In this document: positions 37,018-46,298 of the stretch, in pieces
Position numbering within the stretch: the stretch's first letter is position 1
How the letters are laid out: every line of letters starts with the position of its first letter
Made by a program: the position numbers and the translations under genes
Notes under the pieces: model-generated
Told to the model about the DNA's origin: nothing
Seen by the model: only the letters and a program-made list of their open reading frames with translations
Databases searched by the model: none
Assembly (NCBI RefSeq): GCF_900110255.1
Contig: NZ_FODD01000002.1
Coordinates: 124,001 to 188,000 of the forward strand
From: Actinacidiphila rubida
GTDB lineage: Bacteria > Actinomycetota > Actinomycetes > Streptomycetales > Streptomycetaceae
Reading direction: 5' to 3'
Length of the DNA stretch: 64,000 nt

Positions 37018-38163
37018 ATGAGGCTTCATGTCCCACGTCTGGCTGCCGCGGCAGTCGCCACCGCCGCCGCGCTGCTGGTGGCCGGCCAGCCCGCATCCGC
37101 CACAGCCGCCGGCGGCCCCGGCGGAAGCAGCGGCAAGCCGTTCCTCAAGCCCTTGCACACCGTCAGCACCATCGCCTCGACCGTTCCCCGGAACGGTGAC
37201 GTGAACCCGTACGGCACCGTCCTGATCGACCGGAACTCCGGCCGCCTGCACCGCGGCAACGTGCTGGTGAGCAACTTCAACAACTCCGCCAACCTCCAGG
37301 GCACCGGGACCACGCTGGTGCAGGTCAACCCCAAGGGAACCGCCACCCAGTTCGCGCAGATCGACGCGCGCCGCCTGCCCGGCGCGTGCCCGGGAGGCGT
37401 CGGGCTGACCACCGCGCTGTCCGTCCTGCCGGGCGGCTGGGTCGTGGTGGGCAGCCTGCCGACCGCCGACGGCACGTCCGCCACGGCGCAGGCCGGCTGC
37501 CTGATCGTGCTGGACAACCGCGGGAAGGTCCGCGAGACCCTCAGCGGCAACGGCATCAACGGCCCCTGGGACATGACCGCGACGAGCCACGGCGACCACG
37601 CGGACCTGTTCGTCACCAACGTCCTCAACGGCACCGTCGCCGGCGGCGGCGACGTCGTGCGCCGCGGCACCGTGCTGCGCATCGCCCTGCGGCTCCGCGG
37701 CGACAAGCCGCCCGTCAGGGTCGACACGACCACGATCGGCTCGGGCTTCGCCCAGAAGACCGACCCCGCCGCCCTGGTCATCGGCCCGACGGGCGTCGGC
37801 CTGCGGGGCCGGACCCTCTACGTCGCCGACACCGTGGACAACCGGATCACCGCGATCCCCGACGCGCTGGACCGGAACACCAGCGCGGGCACCGGACGGG
37901 TCGTCACCACCGACCGCCACCTCAACGGCCCGCTGGGCCTGGCCGTCGCGCCCAACGGGAACATCCTCACCGTCAACAGCGGCGACGGGAACATCGTGGA
38001 GACCACGCCCCGCGGCAACCAGGTGGCCGTGCGCACCCTGGACTCCAGCGGCGACCCCGCCGGAGCCGGCGCCCTGTTCGGCCTCGCCGTCGCCACCTGT
38101 CCCGACCGCGTCTACTTCGTCGACGACGCCACCAACACCCTCAACCTGCTGAGCCGCCCCTGA
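37018..38163 (+). CDS. Secreted beta-propeller-like protein
   Basis: 381 residues from ATG 37018 behind an A/G-rich 'AAGAAAGAGAA' stretch. The signal peptide ends near 'GQPASATA'. The body repeats blade-like units with 'GNVLVSNFNN', 'HADLFVTNVLNG', 'GRTLYVADTVDNRITAIPDA' and 'GPLGLAVAPNGNILTVNSGDGNIVE', as in NHL/SMP-30-type propellers. No catalytic motif is certain. Relatives are uncharacterised secreted streptomycete proteins. Confidence 0.75.
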   Translation: MRLHVPRLAAAAVATAAALLVAGQPASATAAGGPGGSSGKPFLKPLHTVSTIASTVPRNGDVNPYGTVLIDRNSGRLHRGNVLVSNFNNSANLQGTGTTLVQVNPKGTATQFAQIDARRLPGACPGGVGLTTALSVLPGGWVVVGSLPTADGTSATAQAGCLIVLDNRGKVRETLSGNGINGPWDMTATSHGDHADLFVTNVLNGTVAGGGDVVRRGTVLRIALRLRGDKPPVRVDTTTIGSGFAQKTDPAALVIGPTGVGLRGRTLYVADTVDNRITAIPDALDRNTSAGTGRVVTTDRHLNGPLGLAVAPNGNILTVNSGDGNIVETTPRGNQVAVRTLDSSGDPAGAGALFGLAVATCPDRVYFVDDATNTLNLLSRP

Positions 38164-38211
38164 TCACCCCTCACCCAGGTGCGCGCACCGCGTGCCACGC
38201 ACCTGGCCGCC

Positions 38212-38254
38212 ACCGGCTCCGTTCCCGCCACCCACCGGCGGGGACGGAGCCGGT
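38212..38254. terminator. Hairpin terminator
   Basis: Arms 38212-38229 and 38237-38254 pair over 18 positions with one G-T/U mismatch and a 7-nt loop. It lies between the convergent propeller and methyltransferase genes. Confidence 0.6.
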
Positions 38255-38362
38255 ATCCACTCGGGCCACGGTGACGAACCGCCATCCAGTGGCCGTCGAG
38301 GTGGCACAGCGCTCCACGTGGCCGCGCGGAGGCACGGCCGTCCCGTCCGGCCCCACGGCTGG

Positions 38363-39154
38363 TCAGCCCGGCTTGACCGCCAGCGTCGCGAAGTAGTGCG
38401 ACATGTATGCGGCGGACGCGTTGGACTGGTGCGGCGCTTCCGCGAAGCCGGTGACCACGAACCCCGCGGCGAGTTGCCCGCCGATCTGGTCGGTGAGGGT
38501 GTGGCTGTATTCCAGGGCGGCATCCGCGCCGAACTTCGTGGCGCGTTCCTCGGCGGAGTACTGCGTGACGTCGCTGTAGGGCAGCTTGTGCACGACGATC
38601 AGCTCGCCGCGCTCATCGAGCGCCTCGTGGTCGAACAAGTACCCATCCGGGTTGAGGAAGCCCGCGAGCAGAGTTCCGCCCGGTCGCAGAACGCGGAAGC
38701 ACTCACGCCACACCGGCGCCAGGTCCGGCACGAACAGGTTGGAGACCGGATGGAACACGACGTCGAAGGCCGCGTCGCCGAAGGCGCTGAGGTCGCGCAT
38801 GTCGCCCAGGACGGTGCACAGTTCGAGTCCGTCGCGCGCCGCCACCATCCGGTCCTGGCCGAGCTGGCGCGGTGAGTTGTCGAACACGGTGACCCGCGCC
38901 CCCGCGGCGGCGAGGATCGGACCCTGCTGGCCACCGCCGGAGGCCAGGCACAACACGTCCTTGCCGGTCAGATCCGTCGGCAGCCAGGTGCGGTCGACCG
39001 GCTCACGCCCGATGAGAACGATCGACCAGTCGCCCGTGCGGGCCCGCTCGACATCCTCGGCACTCACCGGCGTCGACCACTCGTTGCCCTCCTGGACGTA
39101 CTTGTCCCAGGCCGCCCGATTGTGGGCAACGGGGTCGACACTCACGTCCTGCAC
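38363..39154 (-). CDS. Class I SAM-dependent methyltransferase
   Basis: 263 residues if started at GTG 39154, which has GGGAG six bases upstream; a TTG at 39160 sits directly on that site. SAM-binding motif I is 'DVLCLASGGGQQGPILAAAGARVTVFDNS', followed by 'DMRDLSAFGDAAFDVVFHPVSNLFV' and 'VLRPGGTLLAGF'. The N-terminal 'NRAAWDKYVQEGNEW' is typical of this family of small-molecule methyltransferases. Substrate not predictable. Confidence 0.87.
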   Translation of the reverse strand: MQDVSVDPVAHNRAAWDKYVQEGNEWSTPVSAEDVERARTGDWSIVLIGREPVDRTWLPTDLTGKDVLCLASGGGQQGPILAAAGARVTVFDNSPRQLGQDRMVAARDGLELCTVLGDMRDLSAFGDAAFDVVFHPVSNLFVPDLAPVWRECFRVLRPGGTLLAGFLNPDGYLFDHEALDERGELIVVHKLPYSDVTQYSAEERATKFGADAALEYSHTLTDQIGGQLAAGFVVTGFAEAPHQSNASAAYMSHYFATLAVKPG

Positions 39155-39160
39155 GTTCAA

Positions 39161-39566
39161 CTCCCTGCTCCAGCCCAGCGGACGCCCGCGGTCCTGACGG
39201 TTCGGTGCCGCCAGCCAACACGATCGCGGAGTGCCGGCTCAACGAATTTAGCGGGCACTCCGGTGTGTCCACGGGCTCCACGGGTGGTCGACGGCCGCAC
39301 CACGCTCTCTCAGGCCTCGGGAGTAGGACCGGACTTCGGGCCGACGAGAGCGATCTCCCCCGGCTTCGCCCTCTCTCCGGCGTCAGCTGCGAGCGCCCCA
39401 ACTACCCTTGGCGCTCATAGGGTTACCATCTGGAAGCTGGTCGAATTGTCGCGGGATCAGCCCCTTGAGTGGCTTTTCCGGGGATGTGTGGGTGTGCTCC
39501 CCGAACCTCTCGCAGAACCCCTGTATCTCATGATCGTCACGTGAGGTGAGAGAAGGGCTGTGGACG
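39161..39566. other. Divergent intergenic region
   Basis: About 400 bp between the methyltransferase and multicopper oxidase genes. The part near 39410-39540 is AT-richer, as expected for promoters. No clear operator found. Confidence 0.35.
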
Positions 39567-41453
39567 ATGGTGGAGCGCAGGAAATTCCTCATGGCCGGTG
39601 CCATGGGAGGCACGGCCATGGTCCCATGGGGCCGCATGAGCACGCAGGCGCAGGCGGCGCCGACTCACGGGAGCGGGGCCTCGAGCACCGCCATCCCGCA
39701 GACTCCTGCGCTGGAGAAGTACGTCGACCCGCTGCCCACGCCACTGACGGCGATCGCGGACACCTCGGTCTACCCGGGCGCCGACTACTACGACATCACG
39801 ATGCGGGCCGGCTCCTGGCGCTTCCACCGCGATCTCGGACCGGCGACCGTGTGGGGGTACTGGGCCACGAACCCGCACCGTCCGCACCGCCCGATCGGCA
39901 TGGGCTACCTCGGGCCGACCCTCGAGGTGACCAGGGACCACCCGACGGTCGTCAAGTGGCGCAATCACCTGCCGACCACGCACCTGTTCCAATTCGTCAT
40001 CGACGACATCCGCGGCGGCAACGCCCAGCTCACTCCGACCCCACCGCCTCCCTACAAGAGCGAGGTGCCGTTCCCGCCGGACGTCAACGTGTGGAATGTC
40101 GTGCACCAGCACGGCGGTTACACGCCGCCGCAGTCCGACGGCATGCCCAAGCAGTCGTACAGTCCCGACGGCATCCATGCGGAGTCCTACAGCACGTTGG
40201 ATCCGGACCGTGTCAAACCCAACGAGGCGATCTACGCCTACACCAACCACGACCAGTCGTGCCAGCTCTGGTACCACGACCACGGCATGGGGATGACCAG
40301 CCTCAACGTCTACGCGGGCTTGGCCGGGCTCTACACCATCCGCGACCCCGCGGATGACCGACTCGGACTGCCGAGCGGCGAGTTCGAGGTCCCGCTCATC
40401 CTCCAGGACAAGACCTTCAACTCCGACGGCACGCTCGCCTACACCATGACCCTGCAAGAAGGCGAGGACACTCCGGTCGTCAACGGGAAGGCCTACCCGT
40501 TCCTGGCCGTCGAACCCCGCCGCTACCGGTTCCGCATCCTCAACGCCTCGAACGAGCGCTTCTGGCGGCTGCGGTTCGAGACGCCCCGCGATGTCCTGCC
40601 CCAGCCCACACTGCCGTTCTGGCTGATCGGCACCGACGGCGGTCTGCGCACCCCCCTGCGCATGCTGAACTTCCTGATCTCACCGGCCGAGCGCTACGAC
40701 CTGATCGTCGACTTCAGCCAGATGCCCATGGGCACGAGCATCACCCTGACGAACTACCACGCCCCGGTCCACTACCCCGGCATGCCGGGACAGGGGCCCG
40801 AGATCTCGGAGATCATGCAGTTCCAGGTCACCAAGCCCTTGTCCGGGGGCGGGGACGAGTCGACGCCTCCGGAGAAGCTCGACCTGCCGGCCGTCACTCC
40901 CTTCGAGCCGTCGCCAAAGATGAAGCGCCGCGAATGGGTTGTCTACCAGCACCAGCTCTTCGGCACCATGACGTTCAACGCGGTGCCGTTCGACGCGCCC
41001 TCCCAGGACTTCGTCACGACCGGCACGGGCGAGGTCTGGGAGTACATCAACCCCAACCACGACGCCCACCCCATGCACGTCCACCTCATCAACTTCCAGG
41101 TGCTCAACCGGCAGCCGATCGACGCTGCGGGCTACCAGGAGCAGTACGAGAAATGGATCGACGGCGGCCGCAAAGCGCAAGACCTGCCGGTACTGGAGGA
41201 CTTCATCACCGGGCCGCCGATCCCGCCGGACCCGGACGAGGCCGTGTCCCTCAAGGACACTTTCAAGTCCTACCCGGAGACGGTGACCCGGATCGTGGTC
41301 CCGGACTTCACCCCGCCCACGGACCTGATCGCGTCGATCCCGGGCAGCGGCGCCGAGCTTCCAGCGACGTACATCCACCACTGCCACCTGCTGGAACACG
41401 AGGACGACGACCTGATGCGCCCCTGGACCATCGTCCAAGCCGCCAACGACTGA
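39567..41453 (+). CDS. Multicopper oxidase (CotA/phenoxazinone synthase-like), Tat-exported
   Basis: 628 residues from ATG 39567 with GAGAAGGG upstream. A Tat-type signal ('ERRKFLMAGAMGGTAM') precedes three cupredoxin domains. All four copper-binding blocks are visible: 'VVHQHGG', 'WYHDHGMGMTSLN', 'HPMHVHLINFQVL' and 'YIHHCHLLEHEDDDLM' (type 1 site with Met). The long first-domain insertions ('PTPPPPYKSEVPFPPDVN') suit the CotA/phenoxazinone synthase group. It probably oxidises phenolics or bilirubin-like compounds outside the cell. Confidence 0.92.
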   Translation: MVERRKFLMAGAMGGTAMVPWGRMSTQAQAAPTHGSGASSTAIPQTPALEKYVDPLPTPLTAIADTSVYPGADYYDITMRAGSWRFHRDLGPATVWGYWATNPHRPHRPIGMGYLGPTLEVTRDHPTVVKWRNHLPTTHLFQFVIDDIRGGNAQLTPTPPPPYKSEVPFPPDVNVWNVVHQHGGYTPPQSDGMPKQSYSPDGIHAESYSTLDPDRVKPNEAIYAYTNHDQSCQLWYHDHGMGMTSLNVYAGLAGLYTIRDPADDRLGLPSGEFEVPLILQDKTFNSDGTLAYTMTLQEGEDTPVVNGKAYPFLAVEPRRYRFRILNASNERFWRLRFETPRDVLPQPTLPFWLIGTDGGLRTPLRMLNFLISPAERYDLIVDFSQMPMGTSITLTNYHAPVHYPGMPGQGPEISEIMQFQVTKPLSGGGDESTPPEKLDLPAVTPFEPSPKMKRREWVVYQHQLFGTMTFNAVPFDAPSQDFVTTGTGEVWEYINPNHDAHPMHVHLINFQVLNRQPIDAAGYQEQYEKWIDGGRKAQDLPVLEDFITGPPIPPDPDEAVSLKDTFKSYPETVTRIVVPDFTPPTDLIASIPGSGAELPATYIHHCHLLEHEDDDLMRPWTIVQAAND

Positions 41454-41459
41454 TCACGC

Positions 41460-41511
41460 TGCGCCGGTGACGTGGACGCCATCCCCATGGGTGGCCCTGT
41501 TCACCGGCGCA
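41460..41511. terminator. Stem-loop overlapping the DUF4291 fragment stop
   Basis: Arms TGCGCCGGTGA (41460-41470) and its reverse complement (41501-41511) are separated by 30 nt. It may end transcription from both sides. Confidence 0.4.
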
Positions 41512-41958
41512 CGTGGTCCAGGCCTCCTTCGGGCACCGGGTAGGAATGCTCCTCGGGCAGGAGGCGTCGTGCCGCAGTCAGATCCCCGTCCCGCACGTGG
41601 TCTTGAATCGCGCGCGCAAGTGGAGTGATGTCGGTGATGGGCACCGTCCACTCGTCCGCGTAGCGGCGCGCGGCTTCACCTGTGAGACCGAGTTGCAGCG
41701 AACGGTGAGGGAGTGCCTGCAGGTGCAGGTCCCGTTCCGGGTCCCACTGGACCCGAGCCGGAGACAGCTTCAACTGGCGTTTCCAGGTCGCGCGATCCGA
41801 ATGCAACCCGGGCTCGTAGTGCGCCAGGCAGGCATGTTCCAGCGCCCACGCGAAGCCCTCGCGGCTGATCTCGATCGCCAGGACGGTTTCCTGACCGTCC
41901 TTGGAGCCCCATCCGCAGCGGTACATCATCCACAGGAACGACGGCTTGATCCACGTCA
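41501..41958 (-). pseudogene. DUF4291 gene, 3' part (split by the integrative element)
   Basis: This frame encodes the C-terminal three quarters of a DUF4291 protein ('KPSFLWMMYRCGWGSKDGQETVLAIEISREGF'). It lacks a normal start: the frame enters from the element's left junction, with only a TTG at 41959 created by the insertion. The missing N-terminal 50 residues lie at 48447-48599 on the same strand, beyond the element. Joined, the two give about 197 residues, the usual family length. DUF4291 has no known function. Confidence 0.88.
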
Positions 41959-41973
41959 AGCCGCGCTCATAGT
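41942..41973. other. Left attachment junction of the element
   Basis: Holds the 17-bp core (41942-41958) and, starting in the core, the element half-site arm TCAAGCCGCGCTCATAGT (41956-41973). This arm is the exact reverse complement of the one at the other junction. Confidence 0.85.
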
Positions 41974-42010
41974 CCTTTTCGACTGTCGAACCCTGCGGCG
42001 CGATCCCCGT

Positions 42011-42340
42011 TCAGCAGTGGTCTTCGACGTACAGCATGCGCTTGCCTGGCTCAGCACGGAACTCGTGGGCCAGATAGCGGCCCGTCGACCAGGTACCACC
42101 GGGGCCCATGTAATGGTCCTTGATCCGGGCCCAGAGTTCGGGGCGTTCGGCGTCTGTCGCGGTTCGCGGCACGATGCCGCCCATGGCCCCCCACACCACC
42201 GGCGTCGTGGCGTCCTTGACGAGCCGGCGGACGGCGCGGAGGTCCAGTCGCTTGCGGTGAAGGACCCAGCTTGTCCCCTCCTCGTCGAGGAGCGTCACGG
42301 GGTGGCTCAGACTGTCGGGGTTCGCGGGAAAGGTTTGCAC
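42011..42340 (-). CDS. Hypothetical cargo protein of the element (109 aa)
   Basis: 109 residues from GTG 42340. The product is balanced in composition, with 'TSWVLHRKRLDLRAVRRLVKDA' and a C-terminal 'GTWSTGRYLAHEFRAEPGKRMLYVEDHC'. Its Trp- and Glu-rich small soluble character resembles many actinobacterial accessory proteins, but I recognise no family. It is the first gene inside the left junction. Confidence 0.6.
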   Translation of the reverse strand: MQTFPANPDSLSHPVTLLDEEGTSWVLHRKRLDLRAVRRLVKDATTPVVWGAMGGIVPRTATDAERPELWARIKDHYMGPGGTWSTGRYLAHEFRAEPGKRMLYVEDHC

Positions 42341-42479
42341 AACTCCAGTATCGGACCCTCCTTTTCTCCATCGCTCTGGCCCAGACGCGGTTCGTGCGAT
42401 GGCCGAGTCGCGCAGGCGCGCGCGTGGAGTGCAGTTGATCGCCCAGCAAGGCCGCGAGGGCCCGCGCCAATGGGATCGG

Positions 42480-42776
42480 TCAGTAGCGCAGACGGAAGCG
42501 GTTGTCGTTGACGTGCAGCATGAACTCCGCGATCGGCTCGCTGTCGCCAGCAGCGATGATCACGAGACCCAGCGCTTCAAGTGATCGGTAGGCGGAGTCC
42601 ATCGCAGATTCGTCTCCGTCTTCGACGGCCTGAAACCACGCGTCGAAGGCCGGCCGGAGCGGCTCGAAGTCGGGTGCGGGCTGGAAGTGACCATGCCACC
42701 AGGGCATGTCGCCGTCGTCGATGATGAGTGCCCCTAGGACCGTGTCGCCTTGCTTGAGCTGCATCGTCGGGTTCAT
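42480..42776 (-). CDS. Hypothetical cargo protein of the element (98 aa)
   Basis: 98 residues from ATG 42776 with AGGAAGGG upstream. Acidic, with 'GDMPWWHGHFQPAPDFEPLRPAFDAWFQ' and 'LGLVIIAAGDSEPIAEFMLHV'. The size and acidity are common among immunity proteins, but no family is recognised. It lies just outside the left terminal repeat of the first IS-like unit. Confidence 0.62.
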   Translation of the reverse strand: MNPTMQLKQGDTVLGALIIDDGDMPWWHGHFQPAPDFEPLRPAFDAWFQAVEDGDESAMDSAYRSLEALGLVIIAAGDSEPIAEFMLHVNDNRFRLRY

Positions 42777-42841
42777 CGTCAGGCCCTTCCTGGTGAGGGC
42801 CGCACTCTAAGCGCTGTCCCGTGATCTCGCGAGGCTGAGGG

Positions 42842-43255
42842 TCAAGCCGTGTCAGGGTCGGTGCCGATGGCACCGGCCGAGCGAAGCGCACGTCCGAGGT
42901 CTCCGGTGAGGATGCGGGGGTGGCGCCGCCACCACCACAGGTCGGGGACAGGCAGCCTGTGGAACTGACCGAGTGCTTGGCCGTCGTCGTCAACAGTCGC
43001 GGCCTTGTACTGCACGTCCAAGGCTTTGATCCGCGGGGTCCAGAGCTGGACGACGTGTTCGTCCAGCAGGAGCCACGCCTCGTGCAGCCAGTTTCGGCAG
43101 TAGAGGTCGTTGGTGTACTCGTAGATGTCGTCGTCGTAGCCGCCCTCGATGGCGCTCACCAGGGCAGCCCACGCGTTCACACTTTCGGCGACCGTGAACG
43201 CCGTCCTCCAGCCGCGCTGGTGCAACAGCTCTCCCACCTCGGTTTCAGTAGCCAC
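42842..43255 (-). CDS. Hypothetical cargo protein inside the IS-like unit (137 aa)
   Basis: 137 residues from GTG 43255. 'WAALVSAIEGGYDDDIYEYTNDLYCRNWLHEAWLLL' and 'VPDLWWWRRHPRILTG' give a Trp/Tyr/Asp-rich soluble protein with no recognised family. It begins 100 bp from the divergent transposase start and ends 18 bp from the left terminal repeat, so it lies wholly within the repeats. An immunity-type role is a guess from size and setting. Confidence 0.6.
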   Translation of the reverse strand: MATETEVGELLHQRGWRTAFTVAESVNAWAALVSAIEGGYDDDIYEYTNDLYCRNWLHEAWLLLDEHVVQLWTPRIKALDVQYKAATVDDDGQALGQFHRLPVPDLWWWRRHPRILTGDLGRALRSAGAIGTDPDTA

Positions 43256-43354
43256 GGGCGTGAGGCTCTCATGCCGAATCCGTCCGGGCGACCGAGATGT
43301 GTCTTGTCAGAGGCCAGCGGCCCCGCATCATGATCAAGATGAGACGATCTCGCC

Positions 43355-44124
43355 GTGGCTTGTGTGATCTCGGCGTCGGAGCCGTCCTGGATAGCCCTGT
43401 TCAGCGGGCTGAGTCCGATGCAGTTCGGGAAGCTGGTGACCGTTCTGAGGCGCCAGGGTGCGGACGCCGTCCGCAAGGGCCGGCCGTGGAGCCTTCCACA
43501 GGAGGACCGGGCCCTGCTGGTCGCGACCTACTGGCGCACGAACCTGACCATGCGACAACTCGCCCCGCTGTTCGGGGTGTCCAAGCCGGCGGCGGACCGC
43601 ATCATCGACCACCTCGGGCCGATGCTCGCCCTCCAGCCCCGCAAGCGGTTCGCCAAGGACACCGTGCTCATCGTGGACGGCACCCTGGTCCCCACCCGGA
43701 CCACACGATCGCCGAGCCGTCGAAGAACTACCGGTACTCCACCAACCACCAGGTCGTCATCGACGCCGACACCCGCCCGGTCGTCGTGGTCGGCCGGTCA
43801 CTCGCCGGAAACCGCAACGACTGCAAGGCATGGGAAGAATCCGGCGCCAAGGACGCCGTGGGCAACACCGTAACGATCGCCGACGGCGGCTACCCGGGCA
43901 CCGGACTCGTCATCCCCCACCGCCGGAAGCGCGGCCAGAGCAAACTCCCGGACTGGAAACAGGAGCACAACAAGTCCCACAAGCAGGTCCGCGCCCGGGT
44001 TCAGCACGTCTTCGCCCGTATGAAGACCTGGAAGATCCTCCGCGACTGCCGCCTCAAAGGCGACGGCGTCCACCACGCCATGCTCGGCATCGCCCGGCTG
44101 CACAACGTCGCCCTCGCCGGATAG
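43355..44124 (+). pseudogene. IS5-family transposase, frameshifted
   Basis: Starts at GTG 43355. The first frame gives an N-terminal DDE-type start ('LPQEDRALLVATYWRTNLTMRQLAPLFGVS', 'LIVDGTLVPTR'). Near 43699 a one-base shift moves the rest into another frame: 'DHTIAEPSKNYRYSTNHQVVIDAD', 'VTIADGGYPGTGLVIP' and 'QVRARVQHVFARMKTWKILRDCR', ending at 44124. The codon pair at the break reads as if one G of a GGG run were lost. The element is probably immobile unless frameshifting occurs. Confidence 0.85.
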
Positions 44125-44210
44125 GCAAGAGGGCCGCGCAGCGACCAATCGTGATTGGGTCGATCCGAAGATCATTCACGGGACAGCGCTTAGAACTCCT
44201 ATCGGAATGC

Positions 44211-44708
44211 TCAGGAGTCGATCTCCCAGTGGAGAGCGCCAGTCTGAGCGGATGCCTCCAGGATCTTCACGAGTGCTGCTGTCGGATCCGTGCCCGGCGG
44301 GAGGTCCACCGCGAGGTAGGTTCCCTGGAGCCATTCGTGGGGCAAGCCAGCCTCAACGGTGCTGCCGTGCAGGAGTTCGTGCAGCTGCTCCCGATCTGGG
44401 TGGTCGATGACGAGAGCGACCCGGAGGGTGCGGTGGCCGGATTTCTCCAGCACGCGGCTTACCAGGTGATTGCTGTCTATGGTCACTACGTCGCGGTAGC
44501 AGATGCCGTAGGTGAAGAAGGGCAGACAGACCACTTCGAACTGGTCAGACGCGAGCTGCCGGGTCCAAAGCTGCTCGCGCCAGCCGTCCTCGCGATCTGA
44601 CAGATCAGCGTGGATCATGTAGTTGCTGGGACCCCGGCCGATCGGGTCCTCGTGCGTGATGATGATGGGTGCCTCCTGGAGCCGGATCCCGACCTCAAGA
44701 TCCTGCAC
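44211..44708 (-). CDS. DUF4265 family protein
   Basis: Up to 165 residues from GTG 44708, but family similarity begins near an internal ATG at 44618 and the longer start overlaps a transposase remnant. The DUF4265 pattern is visible: 'FEVVCLPFFTYGICYRDVVTIDSN', 'KSGHRTLRVALVID' and a final 'ALHWEID'. Function unknown. It is one of several small accessory genes on the element. Confidence 0.75.
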   Translation of the reverse strand: MQDLEVGIRLQEAPIIITHEDPIGRGPSNYMIHADLSDREDGWREQLWTRQLASDQFEVVCLPFFTYGICYRDVVTIDSNHLVSRVLEKSGHRTLRVALVIDHPDREQLHELLHGSTVEAGLPHEWLQGTYLAVDLPPGTDPTAALVKILEASAQTGALHWEIDS

Positions 44709-44730
44709 CAGCCGCCTCGGCCGGAAGTAG

Positions 44731-45155
44731 GCGGGCCGAGTTCAGGCGTCGCCAGCAGATGAGTGCGCATCCGAGAGTGAGGAAGGCTTCGTGGATGTCG
44801 TCGCGGATCTCCCAGCGGATCCGCAAGCGGCGGAACCAATGGAGGTGGGCGAACGCGCGCTCCACGACCCAGCGTTGGGTGCCCAGGCCGGAGCCGTGTT
44901 CGGTACCGCGGCGGGCGATCAGCGGCTTCACGCCCAGGTCCCACACCAGGCGGCGGTATTTGTCGTGGTCGTAGCCGCGGTCGGCTAGGACCACGTCCGG
45001 GCGGCGTCGGGGCCGGCCGCTTGCCGCGCACTGGTGGCACGGCCTGGAGGAGCGGGATCAGCTGGGTGACGTCGTTGCGGTTACCGCCGGTCAAGGTGGC
45101 AGCGAGCGGGATACCGGTAGCGTCGGTGATCCCCTGCCGACCGAGGCGCACCGAC
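44731..45155 (-). pseudogene. IS5-family transposase remnant
   Basis: C-terminal coding fragments in two frames: 'GRQGITDATGIPLAATLTGGNRNDVTQLIPLLQAV', then after a shift near 45010 'VVLADRGYDHDKYRRLVWDLGVKPLIARRGTEH' and 'RWVVERAFAHLHWFRRLRIRWE'. The N-terminal half and both IS ends are missing. Its right edge abuts the broken 5' side of the repSA remnant. Confidence 0.8.
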
Positions 45156-45159
45156 CGTC

Positions 45160-46115
45160 GCTGTGATCACGGGCGTCCGCTCGCATGTCCTGTTGCCCAC
45201 ACCAGTGCCGATCCTCGTAGCGGGCAACCGCTCTGCCCCGACTGCTACGACTACACCGGTCACGTCATCTGGCATGCCTACGCAGGACGTTTGTGGAAGG
45301 CGTTCACCGACAACCTGTACCACCACCTCGCCGCGCGAACGGGAGTGAGCCGGACGGCCCTCCGGCGGTCGGTACGCATCTCTTACGCCAAAGTCGCGGA
45401 GTACCAGCGCCGGGCGGCTGTCCACGTCCATGCGGTCATGCGCCTCGACGGAGCGACGGGAGCGGACAGCCCGCCGCCTCACTGGGCAGATGGCCGTCTC
45501 CTCGCTGATGCCGTTCCGACTGCTGCCGCGGCCGTCCGACTGACGGCGCCGTATCACCCAGCGCTCGGTGAGTACGAACTGCGTTGGGGCGATCAGCTGG
45601 ACGTTCGGGCTCTGCGCTCGGGCGACACGTCGGACGAGCTGAGCGATGACGCGGTGGCAGCGTACGTCGCCAAGTACGTCACCAAGGGGGCTGCCGAGTC
45701 GGGCGCCGGCCTGGACTACTCCGTCAAGGGACCGGCGGACATCGGGGCTGCCGTGGTCTCTCAACATGTTCGCGCGCTCATGGCTACCTGCTGGCGCCTC
45801 GGTGGCCTCCCGGAGTTGGACTCACTCCGTCTACGTTCCTGGGCCCACACTCTCGGCTACCGCGGCCACATCCTCACCAAGTCGCGCGCCTACTCCACCA
45901 CCTACGCCGCTCTGCGCGAAGAGCGCGGCGCTCACGAACGCGCAGAGAAGGATGACCTCGGGGCTCCAGACCTGGACGGGAGCACCGAATCCCAGTGGCG
46001 TTACGTGGGCTCCGGCCATACCGCCGGCGCGGCCCTTCTTGCGGCTGGCATCGCCGAAGACCTCGCGGCGAACCGCGAGATTGCCCGTGAGGCGCGGATG
46101 GCGGTGGGCCGTTGA
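45160..46115 (+). pseudogene. repSA: Replication initiator RepSA, 5'-truncated
   Basis: The frame encodes the C-terminal 310 or so residues of a RepSA-type initiator of actinomycete integrative elements: 'GQPLCPDCYDYTGHVIWHAYAGRLWKAF', 'AVAAYVAKYVTKGAAESGAGLDYSVKG', 'LRSWAHTLGYRGHILTKSRAYSTTYAALR' and 'WRYVGSGHTAGAALLAAGIAEDLA'. The N-terminal part is missing and replaced by a transposase remnant on the other strand; upstream in-frame codons to 45021 are antisense to that remnant. It is unlikely to be functional, so the element cannot replicate by itself. Confidence 0.85.
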
Positions 46116-46255
46116 CGGCACACGACCGCAACGCGGAGCGCGCCCGGCATCTGGAGCGCGTCTGCAGCAGGTTCTGCACCAAGATCAGCCCAGCTGCGGC
46201 GCGACGACTGGCCCGGCTCCTGGGGCAACCACAGCATGAGATCCCTGGCCGATGA
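46112..46255 (+). CDS. Small ORF coupled to repSA (47 aa)
   Basis: A TTG at 46112 overlaps the repSA stop codon (TTGA) and opens a 47-codon frame rich in Arg, His and Cys ('RARHLERVCSRFCTKISPAAARRLARLLGQ'). The stop-start overlap suggests translational coupling in the ancestral element. Function unknown; it could be a fragment of a small DNA-binding protein. Confidence 0.4.
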   Translation: MTAHDRNAERARHLERVCSRFCTKISPAAARRLARLLGQPQHEIPGR

Positions 46256-46298
46256 GAGCTGGGGTGTGTGTCAGTGTGGCCTGGAATAGTGGCCCACT

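Larger units (their letters stand above)
42810..44190. mobile_element. IS5-family-like unit carrying an opposite-strand cargo gene
   Basis: Perfect 15-bp terminal inverted repeats AGCGCTGTCCCGTGA (42810-42824 and, inverted, 44176-44190) are flanked on both sides by TA, a likely 2-bp target duplication. The unit of 1,381 bp contains an IS5-type transposase gene with a frameshift and, near the left end, a minus-strand gene for a 137-residue protein. Related single-gene IS5 elements are under 1 kb, so about 500 bp is extra. Confidence 0.7.

Noticed and set aside
37018..38163. Lactonase or gluconolactonase function for the propeller protein
   Set aside because: The blades are propeller-like, but I could not identify the metal-binding residues of SMP-30-type lactonases.
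45021..45160. N-terminal part of the RepSA frame
   Set aside because: These codons are antisense to a transposase remnant and do not resemble RepSA; the open frame is accidental.
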